In this document: piece after piece, positions 16,205 through 25,879 of the stretch
Layout of the letters: each line of letters starts with the position of its first letter
How positions within the stretch are numbered: position 1 is the stretch's first letter
Assembly (NCBI GenBank): GCA_963813725.1
Contig: CAWFAI010000007.1
Span: 1 to 64,000 of the forward strand
Source of the DNA: VGBV01 sp963813725
GTDB taxonomy: Bacteria > Actinomycetota > Thermoleophilia > Solirubrobacterales > 70-9
Direction of reading: 5' to 3'
Length of the DNA: 64,000 nucleotides
The notes under the pieces: model-generated
The model's input: only the letters and a program-made list of their open reading frames with translations
Databases searched by the model: none
Told to the model about the DNA's origin: nothing
Translations under genes and position numbers: made by a program

Positions 16205-18193
16205 ATGACGAGCGAAGAGCCCCAGAAGCTCTGGGAGCCGAGCGCCGAGGCGATCGAGCGCTCGGCGCTGACCCGGTACATGCGCTGGCTCGCCGCCGAG
16301 CGCGGGGTCGAGGCCGGCGACTACGCGGAGCTGTGGGAGTGGTCGGTGACAGAACTGGAGGACTTCTGGGCCTCGATCTGGGACCACTTCCACGTCGAGG
16401 CGTCGCCGTACGAGCGGGTTCTGCCCGAGCGGACGATGCCGGGCTCCCGCTGGTTCGAGGGCGCGGAGCTGAACTACGCCGAGCACATCTTCCGAGGCAA
16501 GGACCCCGACGAGGTCGCCGTCTGCCACGCCTCCGAGCTGCGTGAGCTGAGCGAGATCCGCTGGGGCGAGCTCGGCGAGCAGGTCGCCGCGGTCGCGGAG
16601 GGCCTGAGGGCCCTGGGCGTGGGGCGCGGCGACCGCGTCGTCGCCTACCTCCCCAACGCGGCCGAGGCGCTGGTCGCCTTCCTCGCCGCCGCCAGCCTGG
16701 GCGCGATCTGGTCGAGCTGCTCGCCCGACTTCGGCCCCGGCAGCGTGGTGGACCGCTTCGCCCAGATCGAGCCCAAGGTGATGTTCGCCGTCGACGGCTA
16801 CCGCTACGGCGGCAAGGACTTCGACCGGCTCGAGACGGTCGCCGACGTCGCCGCCCAGATCCCGAGCCTGGAGCGCATCGTCGTCGTCCCCTACCTCAGC
16901 GCCTCGCCCGACCTCTCCCGCCTGGAGGAGCGCGGCGGCGTCGCCCCTCCGATGACCTGGGGGCAGCTGACGGAGATGGGAGAGGGCGCCGAGCTGCGCT
17001 TCGAGCGAGTGCCCTTCGACCACCCGCTCTGGGTCCTCTACTCATCGGGGACGACAGGACTGCCCAAGGCGATCGTCCAGGGCCACGGCGGCATCCTGCT
17101 GGAGCAGCTGAAGAAGTCCCACCTGCACCTGGACGCGCAGGGGGGCGACCGCGTCTTCTGGTTCACGACGACCGGCTGGATGATGTGGAACTTCCTGATC
17201 GGGGTGCTGCTGACCCCCGCGTCGATCGTGCTCTACGACGGCAACCCAGGCCATCCCGACATGGGGGTCCTGTGGGACCTGGCCGAGCGCACCGGCACCA
17301 CCTGCTTCGGCACCAGCGCCTCCTACATCGCCGCCTGCATGAAGGCAGGGGTCGAGCCCTCGAAGGGACGGGATCTCTCGCGGCTGCGGGCCGTCGGCTC
17401 CACCGGCTCCCCCCTCTCGCCCGAGGGCTTCGAGTGGGTCTACGAGCACGTCGGACGCGACACCTGGCTCTTCTCGACCTCGGGTGGCACCGACGTGTGC
17501 ACGGCGTTCGTCGGCGGCGTCCCGGTCCTGCCCGTCTATCGCGGCGAGCTTCAGGGCCGCGCGCTGGGCGCAAAGGTCGAGTCCTTCGACGAGCAGGGCA
17601 ACCCGCTGATCGACGAGGTCGGCGAGCTGGTGCTGACCGAGCCGATGCCGTCGATGCCGGTCTTCTTCTGGGGCGACGAGGACGGTTCGCGGTACCGGGC
17701 CAGCTATTTCGACACCTACCCGGGGGTCTGGCGCCACGGCGACTGGATCGAGATCACCTCGCGAGGGACGGCGATCATCTACGGCCGCTCGGACTCGACC
17801 ATCAACCGCCAGGGAGTGCGCATGGGCACCAGCGAGATCTACCGCGCGGTGCAGGCCGTGCCCGAGGTCGTCGACGCGCTGGTGGTGGACATCCCGCGGG
17901 AGGGAACCGAGGGCTGGATGCCGCTGTTCGTGGTCCTCGCCGAAGGCGCCGAGCTGGACGACGAGCTGGTGAATCGGGTCAAGAAGAGCATCCGCGAGAG
18001 CTGCTCGCCGCGCCACGTGCCGAACGAGGTGTTCGCGATCGCCGAAGTGCCACGCACCCTCTCGGGCAAGGTCCTGGAGGTCCCGGTCAAGCGGATCCTG
18101 ATGGGCGAGCCCGTCGACCGCGCCGCCAGCCGCGACTCCCTGGCCAACCCCTCCTCGCTCGACTACTTCGTGGAGCTCGCGGGCTCGACCTGA
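16205..18193 (+). CDS. Acetoacetyl-CoA synthetase (acetoacetate-CoA ligase)
   Basis: The protein has 662 residues, the normal family length. An ACAS_N-type N-terminus (WFEGAELNYAEHIFRG) is followed by the AMP-binding core with LYSSGTTGLPKAIVQGHGG (about residues 278-296), FSTSGGTDVCTAF, WRHGDWIEIT, and the C-terminal catalytic Lys in RTLSGKVLEVPVKR. It activates acetoacetate with ATP and CoA. Close linkage to 3-hydroxyacyl-CoA dehydrogenase, HMG-CoA lyase and an SDR suggests ketone-body or polyhydroxybutyrate turnover feeding the ethylmalonyl-CoA pathway. Assignment to acetoacetate rather than acetate rests on sequence resemblance. Confidence 0.85.
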   Translation: MTSEEPQKLWEPSAEAIERSALTRYMRWLAAERGVEAGDYAELWEWSVTELEDFWASIWDHFHVEASPYERVLPERTMPGSRWFEGAELNYAEHIFRGKDPDEVAVCHASELRELSEIRWGELGEQVAAVAEGLRALGVGRGDRVVAYLPNAAEALVAFLAAASLGAIWSSCSPDFGPGSVVDRFAQIEPKVMFAVDGYRYGGKDFDRLETVADVAAQIPSLERIVVVPYLSASPDLSRLEERGGVAPPMTWGQLTEMGEGAELRFERVPFDHPLWVLYSSGTTGLPKAIVQGHGGILLEQLKKSHLHLDAQGGDRVFWFTTTGWMMWNFLIGVLLTPASIVLYDGNPGHPDMGVLWDLAERTGTTCFGTSASYIAACMKAGVEPSKGRDLSRLRAVGSTGSPLSPEGFEWVYEHVGRDTWLFSTSGGTDVCTAFVGGVPVLPVYRGELQGRALGAKVESFDEQGNPLIDEVGELVLTEPMPSMPVFFWGDEDGSRYRASYFDTYPGVWRHGDWIEITSRGTAIIYGRSDSTINRQGVRMGTSEIYRAVQAVPEVVDALVVDIPREGTEGWMPLFVVLAEGAELDDELVNRVKKSIRESCSPRHVPNEVFAIAEVPRTLSGKVLEVPVKRILMGEPVDRAASRDSLANPSSLDYFVELAGST

Positions 18194-18258
18194 GCCGCGC
18201 GCACCGGCCCGTCGGTGCCGCGTGATCCGACCCCGGCGAATCACCGTACCGACCCACC

Positions 18259-19299
18259 GTGAACCCAGAAAGCGTTCCCTCCCGCAAGAGCTGGAAGCAG
18301 GACCTCGCCCCCTACCTGGAGGTCGACCGCCGCCGCAGCCTCGGCCAGATCGCGAGCGCCCTGATCCCGTATCTCGCCATCTGGGGGCTCATCGTCCTGA
18401 TCCAGCCGAGCGCCCCGCTGGCGATCGCCCTCGGCCTGGTCGCGACGGTGTTCCTGATGCGCACCTACTCGCTCTTCCACGACCTCACCCACAACTCGCT
18501 GTTCTCGTCGCGCAAGGAGAACAACCGCTGGGGCCACGTCCTCGGCTACTTCCTGTTCACGCCCTACCGCTGGTGGCAGCGGCAGCACGCCATCCATCAC
18601 GCTCACGCCGGCAACCTCGAGCACCGGGGCGTCGGCGAGATCAACACGATGACCGTCGAGGAGTACGAGAGCGCGTCCCGCCCCCGTCGCCTCAGTTACA
18701 GGCTCTACCGCAACCCCTTGCTGATGCTGGCGATCGGGCCGACCCTCGTGTTCCTGTTCGAACGGCGCTTCCCCCAGAAGGGGATGTCGCGCAGGATCCT
18801 GCTGAGCGTCGTGGTCACCAACCTCGCGCTCGTGGGCTGGGCGCTGGCCCTGAGCGCGCTCGTCGGCTGGCAGACCTTCCTGCTGGTCCAGGGGATCACG
18901 CTGGTGGCCGGCGGAGCCGTGGGCGGTTACCTGCTCTACGTCCAGCACCAGTACGAGGACACCTACTACCAGTCCTCCGGCGAGTGGAAGTTCGAATTGG
19001 CCGCGCTGCAGGGCAGCTCCTACCTCCAGCTGCCGCGCCCGCTCGCCTGGGCAATCGGCAACACCAACTTCCACCACGTTCACCACCTGAGCGCGAAAAT
19101 CCCGAACTACAACCTCCGCGCCGCGCACGAGAACCATGGGATGTTCCGGAACGCTCCGGTGGTCACGCTCCGCAGCAGCCTCGAGACATTCCGGCTGAAG
19201 CTGTGGGACACCGAGAGCGAGTCCCTGGTCCCGTTCCCGGCCCGCCGGGCGCGCTCGGGCAACCGGGATCTCGGCCCGGAGACACTCCCCGCGAGCTGA
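18259..19299 (+). CDS. Membrane fatty acid desaturase
   Basis: The protein has 346 residues (GTG start) with the three histidine boxes of membrane di-iron desaturases: HDLTHNS (about 74), HAIHHAH (about 114) and NTNFHHVHHL (about 274). Hydrophobic pairs surround them. It introduces a double bond into an acyl chain, resembling omega-6/delta-12-type enzymes. It is convergent with the carboxylase gene downstream. Confidence 0.87.
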   Translation: MNPESVPSRKSWKQDLAPYLEVDRRRSLGQIASALIPYLAIWGLIVLIQPSAPLAIALGLVATVFLMRTYSLFHDLTHNSLFSSRKENNRWGHVLGYFLFTPYRWWQRQHAIHHAHAGNLEHRGVGEINTMTVEEYESASRPRRLSYRLYRNPLLMLAIGPTLVFLFERRFPQKGMSRRILLSVVVTNLALVGWALALSALVGWQTFLLVQGITLVAGGAVGGYLLYVQHQYEDTYYQSSGEWKFELAALQGSSYLQLPRPLAWAIGNTNFHHVHHLSAKIPNYNLRAAHENHGMFRNAPVVTLRSSLETFRLKLWDTESESLVPFPARRARSGNRDLGPETLPAS

Positions 19300-19326
19300 G
19301 CGGCTCGCGGGCGCCGCCAGCTTCGC

Positions 19327-21594
19327 CTAGACCGGTGTGACCGGGTTTCGCCGCTCGGCGAAGCCGCGGTCCTTGCCCTCGGCAAGGGCGAAGCGGCGGA
19401 TCAGCTCGTCGCGCAGCGAGTCCGGCTCGATCACGGCGTCCACGACCAGCTCCGAGGCGAGGTGGAGGATGTCGATGTCCTCCGAGTACTCCTCGCGCTT
19501 GGCCTTGACGAAGGCCTCGCGCTCGGCCTCATCCGAGATCTCCTGGATCTGGTTGAAGAACACCGCATTTACCGCGGCCTCGGGGCCCATGACGGCGATC
19601 TGGGCCTGGGGCAACGCGATGCAGGCGTCGGGCTCGAATGCGGGTCCGGCCATCGCGTAGAGGCCGGCGCCGTAGGCCTTGCGGACGATCACCGAGATCT
19701 TCGGGACGGTGGCCTCGGAGACCGCGCTGATCATCTTCGCGCCGTGGCGGATGATTCCCTGCCGCTCGACGTCCTTGCCGATCATGAAGCCGGGCACGTC
19801 GGCGAGGAACAGCAACGGCAGGTTGAAGGCGTTGCAGGCCCAGATGAAGCGTGCGGCCTTGTCGGCCGAGTCCACGAACAGCACCCCGCCCTTGTGCTTG
19901 GGCTGGTTGGCGACGACCCCGATCGCGCGCCCCTCGAGCCTGGCGTAGCCGGTGACCAGCTCCTTCGCCCAGCGCGCGGACACCTCGAGGAAGCTGCCGT
20001 TGTCGACGACCGAGTCGATCAGCTCGGCGACGTCGAAGGCCGGCTTGGGGTCGGTGGGAACGACCTCCGAGACGCTCGTCTGCGATCCCGGCTCGGCCGG
20101 GGGCGCCGACGGTGGCGCCTCCCGCCAGTTGCCGGGCATGTAGGAGAGGTAGCGCTTGGCCAGGTCGATGGCGTCCTCGTCGGTCTTGGCCAGGAAGTGA
20201 CCGCATCCCGAGGTGGCGGTGTGCATGCGGGCGCCCCCCATCTCCTCCAGCGTCACCTCCTCGCCGATCACCATCTGCGCCATCCGCGGCGAGCCGAGGT
20301 ACATCGACGCGTTGCCGTCGCGCATGATCACGACGTCGCAGAAGGCCGGGATGTAGGCGCCGCCCGCCGCGCTGGGGCCGAACAGCAGGCAGACCTGCGG
20401 CACCTGGCCCGAGAGGCGGACCTGGGTGTGGAAGATGCGCCCGGCGCCCCGGCGGCCGGGGAACATCCGCACCTGGTCGGTGATGCGGGCGCCGGCCGAG
20501 TCCACCAGATAGATCATCGGGATCTGGTTGCGCAGGGCGCGCTCCTGGATGCGGAGGATCTTCTCGACGGTCTTGGGGCCCCAGGAGCCCGCCTTGACGG
20601 CCGGGTCGTTGGCCATCAGCGCCACCGGCCTGCCCCCGATCGTCCCCGTCCCGGTGACGACCCCGTCGGCCCCCAGGCCCTCCTGCTCCCAGTTCGCGAG
20701 CAGGCCGTCCTCGGCCAGGGTGTCGGAGTCGAGCAGGCGCTCGACGCGCTCGCGCACGGGCAGCTTCTGCTGCTCGGCGATCTTGCGGCGGTGTCGCTCG
20801 GGCCCGCCCTCCAGGGCGGCGTCCAGGGCCGAGCGGATCTCAGTCATGCTGGAATCCCGGCCTAGGGGGGACTGAGCGGCCAGGCTTGGGCTCCCGCTCA
20901 GCTCGGTCTTGGGCTCCGGGTCCTGGTCGAGCCCGGGTTCCTGGTCGAGCGCCTCGTCCCCGGCGGGCTCTTCCTCGCGCTTCAGCGGATCGAGCTCGCC
21001 TGGAACGTCGGAGTGATCGGCCCCCTCGGCCGGGCGGTGCTCGTCCACCACGTCGCTGAGTCTGCCGCTCAGCTCCTCGGTGTCCTCCAGGACCTCGTCG
21101 CGCCGGCGGACGAGGTCGGCGATCACGGCCTCGATGTCCTCGCGCCGCCGCGTCGCCTCCTCGACGATGCGGCGGGCCTGAGCCTCGGCGTCGGCGATCG
21201 CCTCGGCGGCGTCCGCGTCGGCATCGGCGCGGGTCTGCTCGGCGTAGGCGTCTGCCTCGGCCCGAGCCTTCTCCGAGTGGGCGTCAGCCTCCTTGCGTGC
21301 CTTCTCGGCCTGGGCGTTGGCCTCGTCGATCGTCTCGCGGGCAAGGGCCTCGGCCTCGCCGCGGATCTGCTGGGCGGCCTCCTCGGCCTGGGACAGGATC
21401 GCGCCGGTGCGCTCGCCCACCCGCTCCAGCTCGCGTTTGACCGCGTCGGAGCGCGACTCGTCGCCGCCGCCGGTCTCCAGCCAGTCGGCCAGCCGGGCCA
21501 GGAACTTCTCGACCTCGTGCTTGTCGTAGCCGCGCCGCGAGGTGGGGAACGTCGCGTTCCTGATCCGATCGAGGCTCGTCTGGTCGACGCTCAT
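19327..21594 (-). CDS. DivIVA-domain coiled coil joined to acyl-CoA carboxylase beta (carboxyltransferase)
   Basis: The 755-residue frame has two parts. Residues 1-45 are a DivIVA-type N-terminus (FPTSRRGYDKHEVEKFLARL), followed by an Ala/Glu-rich coiled coil to about 180 and an acidic linker to about 249. From Met250 (20847) a complete carboxyltransferase of 506 residues follows: LVDSAGARITDQV, FGPSAAGGAYIPAF, the second-half FLADVPGFMIGKDVE and VRKAYGAGLYAM. The carboxylase part alone has the usual length. A run of six C bases (20870-20865) precedes an out-of-frame TAG: with five C the DivIVA part would end there and the carboxylase would start at 20847 as a separate gene. A true fusion is therefore unproven. 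Confidence 0.75.
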   Translation of the reverse strand: MSVDQTSLDRIRNATFPTSRRGYDKHEVEKFLARLADWLETGGGDESRSDAVKRELERVGERTGAILSQAEEAAQQIRGEAEALARETIDEANAQAEKARKEADAHSEKARAEADAYAEQTRADADADAAEAIADAEAQARRIVEEATRRREDIEAVIADLVRRRDEVLEDTEELSGRLSDVVDEHRPAEGADHSDVPGELDPLKREEEPAGDEALDQEPGLDQDPEPKTELSGSPSLAAQSPLGRDSSMTEIRSALDAALEGGPERHRRKIAEQQKLPVRERVERLLDSDTLAEDGLLANWEQEGLGADGVVTGTGTIGGRPVALMANDPAVKAGSWGPKTVEKILRIQERALRNQIPMIYLVDSAGARITDQVRMFPGRRGAGRIFHTQVRLSGQVPQVCLLFGPSAAGGAYIPAFCDVVIMRDGNASMYLGSPRMAQMVIGEEVTLEEMGGARMHTATSGCGHFLAKTDEDAIDLAKRYLSYMPGNWREAPPSAPPAEPGSQTSVSEVVPTDPKPAFDVAELIDSVVDNGSFLEVSARWAKELVTGYARLEGRAIGVVANQPKHKGGVLFVDSADKAARFIWACNAFNLPLLFLADVPGFMIGKDVERQGIIRHGAKMISAVSEATVPKISVIVRKAYGAGLYAMAGPAFEPDACIALPQAQIAVMGPEAAVNAVFFNQIQEISDEAEREAFVKAKREEYSEDIDILHLASELVVDAVIEPDSLRDELIRRFALAEGKDRGFAERRNPVTPV

Positions 21595-21607
21595 GGCTTC
21601 TTCCTAC

Positions 21608-22510
21608 CTAGGCCCCGGAGTCGACCGGGACCGGGTTCTCGCCCGAGTAATCGTAGAACCCCTTGCCGGTCTTGCGCCCAAGATCACCTGCAGCGACCAT
21701 CCGCTTCAGGGTCTCGGGCGCGGCAAAGCGGTCCTCGCCATAGGCGTCCGCCATCACCTCGGAGATCGCGACCAGGGTGTCGAGCCCGACGAAGTCCGAC
21801 AGGGTCAGCGGGCCCATCGGGTGGCTGGCGCCGGCCATCATCCCGGTGTCGATGTCCTCGATCGAGCCCACGCCCTGCTCGTGGGCCCGGATCGCGTCGA
21901 ACATGTAGGGCACCAGCAGCCGGTTGACGATGAAGCCGCGGTTATCGCCGGCTGCGACCGTGGTCTTGCCGAGCTTCTCGCCCAGATCCATCCCGAGCTG
22001 CACGGCCTCGTCGCTCGAGCCCTCGGCCCGCACGACCTCCAGCAGCGGCATCACCTGCGCGGGGTTGAAGAAATGAAGGCCCAGGAAGCGCTCGGGACGC
22101 TTGGTCGCCTCGGCCTGCGTGGCCACCGGCAGTGACGAGGTGTTGGTGGCGAAATAGGCCTCGTCCTTGACGATGCCGTCCACCTCCTTCCACATCTCGA
22201 GCTTGCCGTCGAGGTCCTCGGTGATCGCCTCGATCACCAGGTCGCAGTCGGCGAGGTCCGCGTAGTCGAGCGTGGGAGTGATCCGGGCGCGGATCGCGTC
22301 GGCGTCCCCCTGCTCGAGCTTGCCCTTTTCGACCGCCCTGGCGAGCTGCTTCTCGATCTTGGCCATTCCCGCCTCGAGCTTCTCCTGGTCGACCTCGCGC
22401 ACGATGACGTCCCAATCCGCCTGGGCGCAGATCTGCGCGATCCCGTGGCCCATCAGGCCACAGCCGAGGACGCCGACCTTGCTGATGCCGTTGACGCTGT
22501 CAGCTGACAT
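21608..22510 (-). CDS. 3-hydroxybutyryl-CoA dehydrogenase
   Basis: The protein has 300 residues. The Rossmann motif VGVLGCGLMGHGIAQ lies at about 10-25, the catalytic His in LGLHFFNPAQVMPLLEVV, and the C-terminal domain includes NRLLVPYMFDAIRAHEQG and HPMGPLTLSDFVGLD. ATG 22510 is set by AAGGAGG upstream. It interconverts 3-hydroxybutyryl-CoA and acetoacetyl-CoA with NAD(P). The DivIVA-carboxylase gene starts 13 bases after its stop, implying one operon. Confidence 0.9.
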   Translation of the reverse strand: MSADSVNGISKVGVLGCGLMGHGIAQICAQADWDVIVREVDQEKLEAGMAKIEKQLARAVEKGKLEQGDADAIRARITPTLDYADLADCDLVIEAITEDLDGKLEMWKEVDGIVKDEAYFATNTSSLPVATQAEATKRPERFLGLHFFNPAQVMPLLEVVRAEGSSDEAVQLGMDLGEKLGKTTVAAGDNRGFIVNRLLVPYMFDAIRAHEQGVGSIEDIDTGMMAGASHPMGPLTLSDFVGLDTLVAISEVMADAYGEDRFAAPETLKRMVAAGDLGRKTGKGFYDYSGENPVPVDSGA

Positions 22511-22625
22511 GCGAGAACGTTCCTCCTTCTCAGGGTCTGGACGGTCGGGGAGGGTAGCTATCGTTTTGCGCATTCGGGTCCAGGCAGGGGCGTGAGATGC
22601 GTCCTGGGACCCGCCCCTTGGTCAG

Positions 22626-24111
22626 ATGTCCCTTCGCAGACACCAGTGGTTGCGCGTCGGCGTGGCGACGTGCGCACTGGGCGCGCTGGGCGCCCTCGCC
22701 GCCCCCGCTTGCGGGCGCGGCCAAGCCCGACCACGAGCGCGCCGGCGAGCGCGCCAAGCGCCTCCAGAAGCGGCCGAACATCGTCGTCGTCATGACCGAC
22801 GACCAGGAGAACTCCCTCGTGGGGATGCGGAGCGTCGCCAAGCGACTCGGCGCCGCCGGGACGACCTTCGCCAACAGCTACGTCTCGCTACCGCTCTGCT
22901 GTCCCTCGCGGGCCACCTTCCTCACCGGCCAGTACGCCCACAACCACGGGGTGCTGTTCAACTTCGGCCCCGGCACCCAGACCGGCTACCAGTTCCTGGA
23001 CCACGCCAGCACCCTCCCGGTCTGGCTGCGCCGCGCCAAGTACAAGACGGCGCTCGTGGGCAAGTACCTGAACGGCTACGGCATCGACGACGGGATCGCC
23101 GAGCGCACCGCCGACGCGCGCGAGATCCCACCGGGCTGGACCGAGTGGTACGCGTTGACCGGCGGCTCCGACCAGTACCGCTACCGCTACAAGCTGAACG
23201 AGAACGGCAAGACGCGCTTCTACGGCGACGGCCCGGTCAACTACCAGACCGACGTCCTCGCCGCGAAGGCGATCGACTTCATCAAGCGGCGCGCTCCCAG
23301 TCCCAAGCCGTTCTTCCTCTGGTTCACCCCGACCGCCCCCCACGGAGAGGCGGGCCGGTTCCCGGGAGCCACGCGCGACCCGACCCCCGCCCTGCGCCAC
23401 TTCGGCCGCTTCGAGGGCGCACAGGCGCCGCGGACCCCGAACTTCGACGAGGCCGACGTCTCCGACAAGCCGTCCTTCGTCCAGGACCAGGACCGGCTCA
23501 CCCCCGAGCAGCTCGCCGACATAGAGGTCCGCTACCGCGGCCGTCGCGAGAGCCTGCTGGCGGTGGACGACGCGGTCGGCCGCATCGTCGCCAGGCTGAG
23601 AAAGACCGGGGACCTGAAGCGGACCTACATCGTCTTCACCTCCGACAACGGCCTGCAGCTCGGCGCCCACCGGCTGCTGTTCAAGGAGTATCTCTACGAG
23701 GAGTCCCTGCGGGTGCCGCTGATCGTCCGCGGCCCGGGGTTCCCCGCCGGCGCGGTGCGAAGCCAGCTCGTCACCAACGCCGACCTCGCCCCCACGGTCC
23801 TGAAGCTGACCAAGGTGCGGGCGCGGCACCCGATCGACGGGAAATCGCTCCTCCCGCTGGCCGCGAAGCCCTCAGCCGGGGCGGGGCGAGAGCTCCTGTT
23901 CGAGAACTATTTCCCGCCCGCGGCCGGGATCCGCCGCGGCAGCTGGGTCTATCTCGAGCACGGCAGCGGCGAGACCGAGCTGTATGACCTCGCCGCCGAT
24001 CCCTTCCAGCTCCAGAGCCTGCACGCGAGCCCCGCACACGCCGCGCTGCGGGCCGAGCTGGACGCCCGCCTGGAGCAGCTCCGCTCCTGCGCCGGCCGGA
24101 CCTGCCCCTAG
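22626..24111 (+). CDS. Secreted sulfatase, probable one-base frameshift in the signal region
   Basis: The catalytic part reads continuously: NIVVVMTDDQENS, LPLCCPSRATFLTGQYAHNHG (formylglycine cysteine), PHGEAGRF, YIVFTSDNGLQLGAHR. Upstream the best signal peptide (SLRRHQWLRVGVATCALGALGALAAP) lies in another frame from ATG 22626. Removing one C from the CCCCC run near 22705 joins it to LAGAAKPDHERAG. Without that correction a frame open from 22597 has no credible signal peptide. The C-terminal CAGRTCP resembles the end of the homologue at 11060-12743. The role is hydrolysis of extracellular sulfate esters. Confidence 0.82.
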
Positions 24112-24138
24112 TCAGCTAAGCCGACCGCGCAGGCGCGG

Positions 24139-24519
24139 TTACGCCGCGCCCAGCGCCTCGAGCTTCGCCTTCATCCCCTCGGCGAGGGCGTGCACGCCGC
24201 TCATCGGCCGCGCGTACACCGCCATCTCGCGGATCCTGCCGTCGGCATCGAATCGGAGCAGGTCGATGCCGTCGAGCTCGCGGTCGCCGACCCGGGCGCT
24301 GAAGGCGAGGGTCGCCGTGTCGCCCGTCTCGGTCTGGTCGGTGTAGCGAAAGTCCTCGAACACCTGCACCACGGCGCCGAGCAGCGTCGCCACCGCCTCA
24401 CGCCCCTCGTAGGGCTTGAACACCACCGGGCTGCGGAAGCTGACGTCCTCGGCGAAGAGCTCCTCGATCGCCGAGAAGTCCTTGGCCTCGGCCGCCGCGC
24501 GAAAGGCGTCGCTCTTCAT
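24139..24519 (-). CDS. SnoaL/NTF2-like protein
   Basis: The protein has 126 residues in a cone-shaped NTF2 fold pattern: AFRAAAEAKDFSAIEELFAEDVSFRSPV, then KPYEGREAVATLLGAV and paired strands DTATLAFSARVGDRELDGIDLLRFDADGRI. Members include isomerases, hydrolases and binding proteins, and the substrate is unknown. ATG 24519 is preferred over an ATG three codons upstream. It may be transcribed with the HMG-CoA lyase gene. Confidence 0.75.
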   Translation of the reverse strand: MKSDAFRAAAEAKDFSAIEELFAEDVSFRSPVVFKPYEGREAVATLLGAVVQVFEDFRYTDQTETGDTATLAFSARVGDRELDGIDLLRFDADGRIREMAVYARPMSGVHALAEGMKAKLEALGAA

Positions 24520-24552
24520 GGCGATCACCCTAGCGCGGCCCGGCTGAGCGGC

Positions 24553-25479
24553 TCAGCCCTCCCCGCTCCAGTCCACCGGCCCGGCGACGATCGAGTGCGC
24601 TCCGAGCGGGCGGCCGATCACCTCCTGGGCGGCGCGCGAGGCCTCGAGCAGCGCGGTCAAGTCGATACCGGTGTCGATATGCATTTCCTCGAGCATCGAG
24701 ACCAGGTCCTCGGTCGCGATGTTGCCCGTGGAGCCCGGCGGCACCGGGCAGCCCCCCAGCTCGCCGAAGGAGCTCTCGAAGGAATCGACGCCCGCGCCCA
24801 AGGCGGCGTGCACGTTTGCGAGGCCCTGGCCGCGCGTGTTGTGGAAGTGGGCGGTCAGCTCCACCCCGTCCACCGCCTCCCGAGCCGCCTCGAAGAACCC
24901 GCCGACCTGGCGCGGGTTCGCCATCCCCGTCGTGTCGCCGAACGAGACCTCCTCGCATCCGAAATCAGCGAGCTGCTTGGCGATCTCGAAGACGCGCTCG
25001 GGCGCGACCTTCCCCTCGTACGGGCAGCCGAAGCTGACCGAGATCACCCCCTCGCAGCGCAGACCCGCGCGCGAGGCGGCGCTGATCGTCCCCTCGAGGT
25101 CGGCCAGCGACTCCGCGACGGAGCGGTTGACGTTCTTGCGGTTGTGGGTCTCGCTGGCGCTGAGGAAGAAGTTCGCCTCCTGGAAGCGCTCGATCCAGGG
25201 CAGGGCGTTTTCCAGCCCCTTGCGGTTCGGGATCAGCACCGAGTAGGCGACGCCGTCACGGGGCTCGATCGCCGCCAGCACCTCGGTCGCGTCGGAGAGC
25301 TGCGGGATCACGTCGGGCCGCACGAACGAGGTCACCTCGATCCGCTTCAGGCCGGCGTCGGCGAGCATTCCGATCAGGCGCACCTTCTCGGCTGTCGGGA
25401 TCACCTCGGGCTCGTTCTGGAACCCGTCGCGAGGCCCGACCTCGCGGATTCGCACCTGATCTGGCAGCGACGGAGCCAT
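24553..25479 (-). CDS. mvaB: Hydroxymethylglutaryl-CoA lyase
   Basis: The protein has 308 residues in a DRE-TIM metallolyase fold: IREVGPRDGFQNE near the N-terminus, metal site in LTAHFHNTRGQGLANV, and the conserved cysteine loop FGELGGCPVPPGSTGN. It splits HMG-CoA to acetyl-CoA and acetoacetate. Acetoacetate would be re-activated by the acetoacetyl-CoA synthetase at 16205. Leucine degradation is the classical context. Confidence 0.9.
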   Translation of the reverse strand: MAPSLPDQVRIREVGPRDGFQNEPEVIPTAEKVRLIGMLADAGLKRIEVTSFVRPDVIPQLSDATEVLAAIEPRDGVAYSVLIPNRKGLENALPWIERFQEANFFLSASETHNRKNVNRSVAESLADLEGTISAASRAGLRCEGVISVSFGCPYEGKVAPERVFEIAKQLADFGCEEVSFGDTTGMANPRQVGGFFEAAREAVDGVELTAHFHNTRGQGLANVHAALGAGVDSFESSFGELGGCPVPPGSTGNIATEDLVSMLEEMHIDTGIDLTALLEASRAAQEVIGRPLGAHSIVAGPVDWSGEG

Positions 25480-25507
25480 CGGACTCAGCCTAGCCTCGAA
25501 ACCCGCT

Positions 25508-25879
25508 TTAGCCCTTCACCTCGCCGACCTCGATCACCCGGCGCTCGTGGGTGCCGACCCCGATCGTGCGCTCGCCCTCCTTCACCTCCACGTCGAAGCG
25601 AAGCTTGCGCTCCTCGGCGATCTCGTTCAGCTTCGCGCTGACGGTGCAGTTCGAACCCTCGGCGGCGGCCGCGACGTGCTTCACGCAGACCTCGAAGCCG
25701 ACCGTCGCCCTTCCCTCAGGCAGGTTCTGGAGCGAGAGGATCGCGGCCGTCCGCTCCATCATCCCGATCATGCCGGGGGTGGAGAGCACGCTGACCCCGA
25801 TCGTCCCGCCGACGTCCGTCACCAGGCGGTCCTCGACCGTGAATTCGTCGGTCCGCTCGATCCCCACCTCGAGGGCCAC
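25508..25879 (-). CDS. Hotdog-fold thioesterase, FlK-like
   Basis: The protein has 123 residues resembling fluoroacetyl-CoA-type thioesterases: TVGGTIGVSVLSTPGMIGMMERTA-like N-terminal segment, GRATVGFEVCVKHVAAAAEGS and GTHERRVIEV near the end. It starts one base after the SDR stop, so the two genes are coupled. The acyl-CoA substrate is unknown. Confidence 0.8.
   Translation of the reverse strand: MALEVGIERTDEFTVEDRLVTDVGGTIGVSVLSTPGMIGMMERTAAILSLQNLPEGRATVGFEVCVKHVAAAAEGSNCTVSAKLNEIAEERKLRFDVEVKEGERTIGVGTHERRVIEVGEVKG

Noticed and set aside
19462..20865. Long plus-strand open frame opposite the carboxylase gene
   Set aside because: It is the antisense of conserved carboxyltransferase codons and has no motif or ribosome site.
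24124..24139. ACCGCGC-AG-GCGCGGT as a terminator
   Set aside because: The stem is perfect but the two-base loop is too tight and there is no T tract. Too weak to list.
24190..25641. Long plus-strand open frame opposite HMG-CoA lyase
   Set aside because: High-GC shadow frame: His/Arg/Leu-rich without domains, and the minus strand carries clear enzymes.
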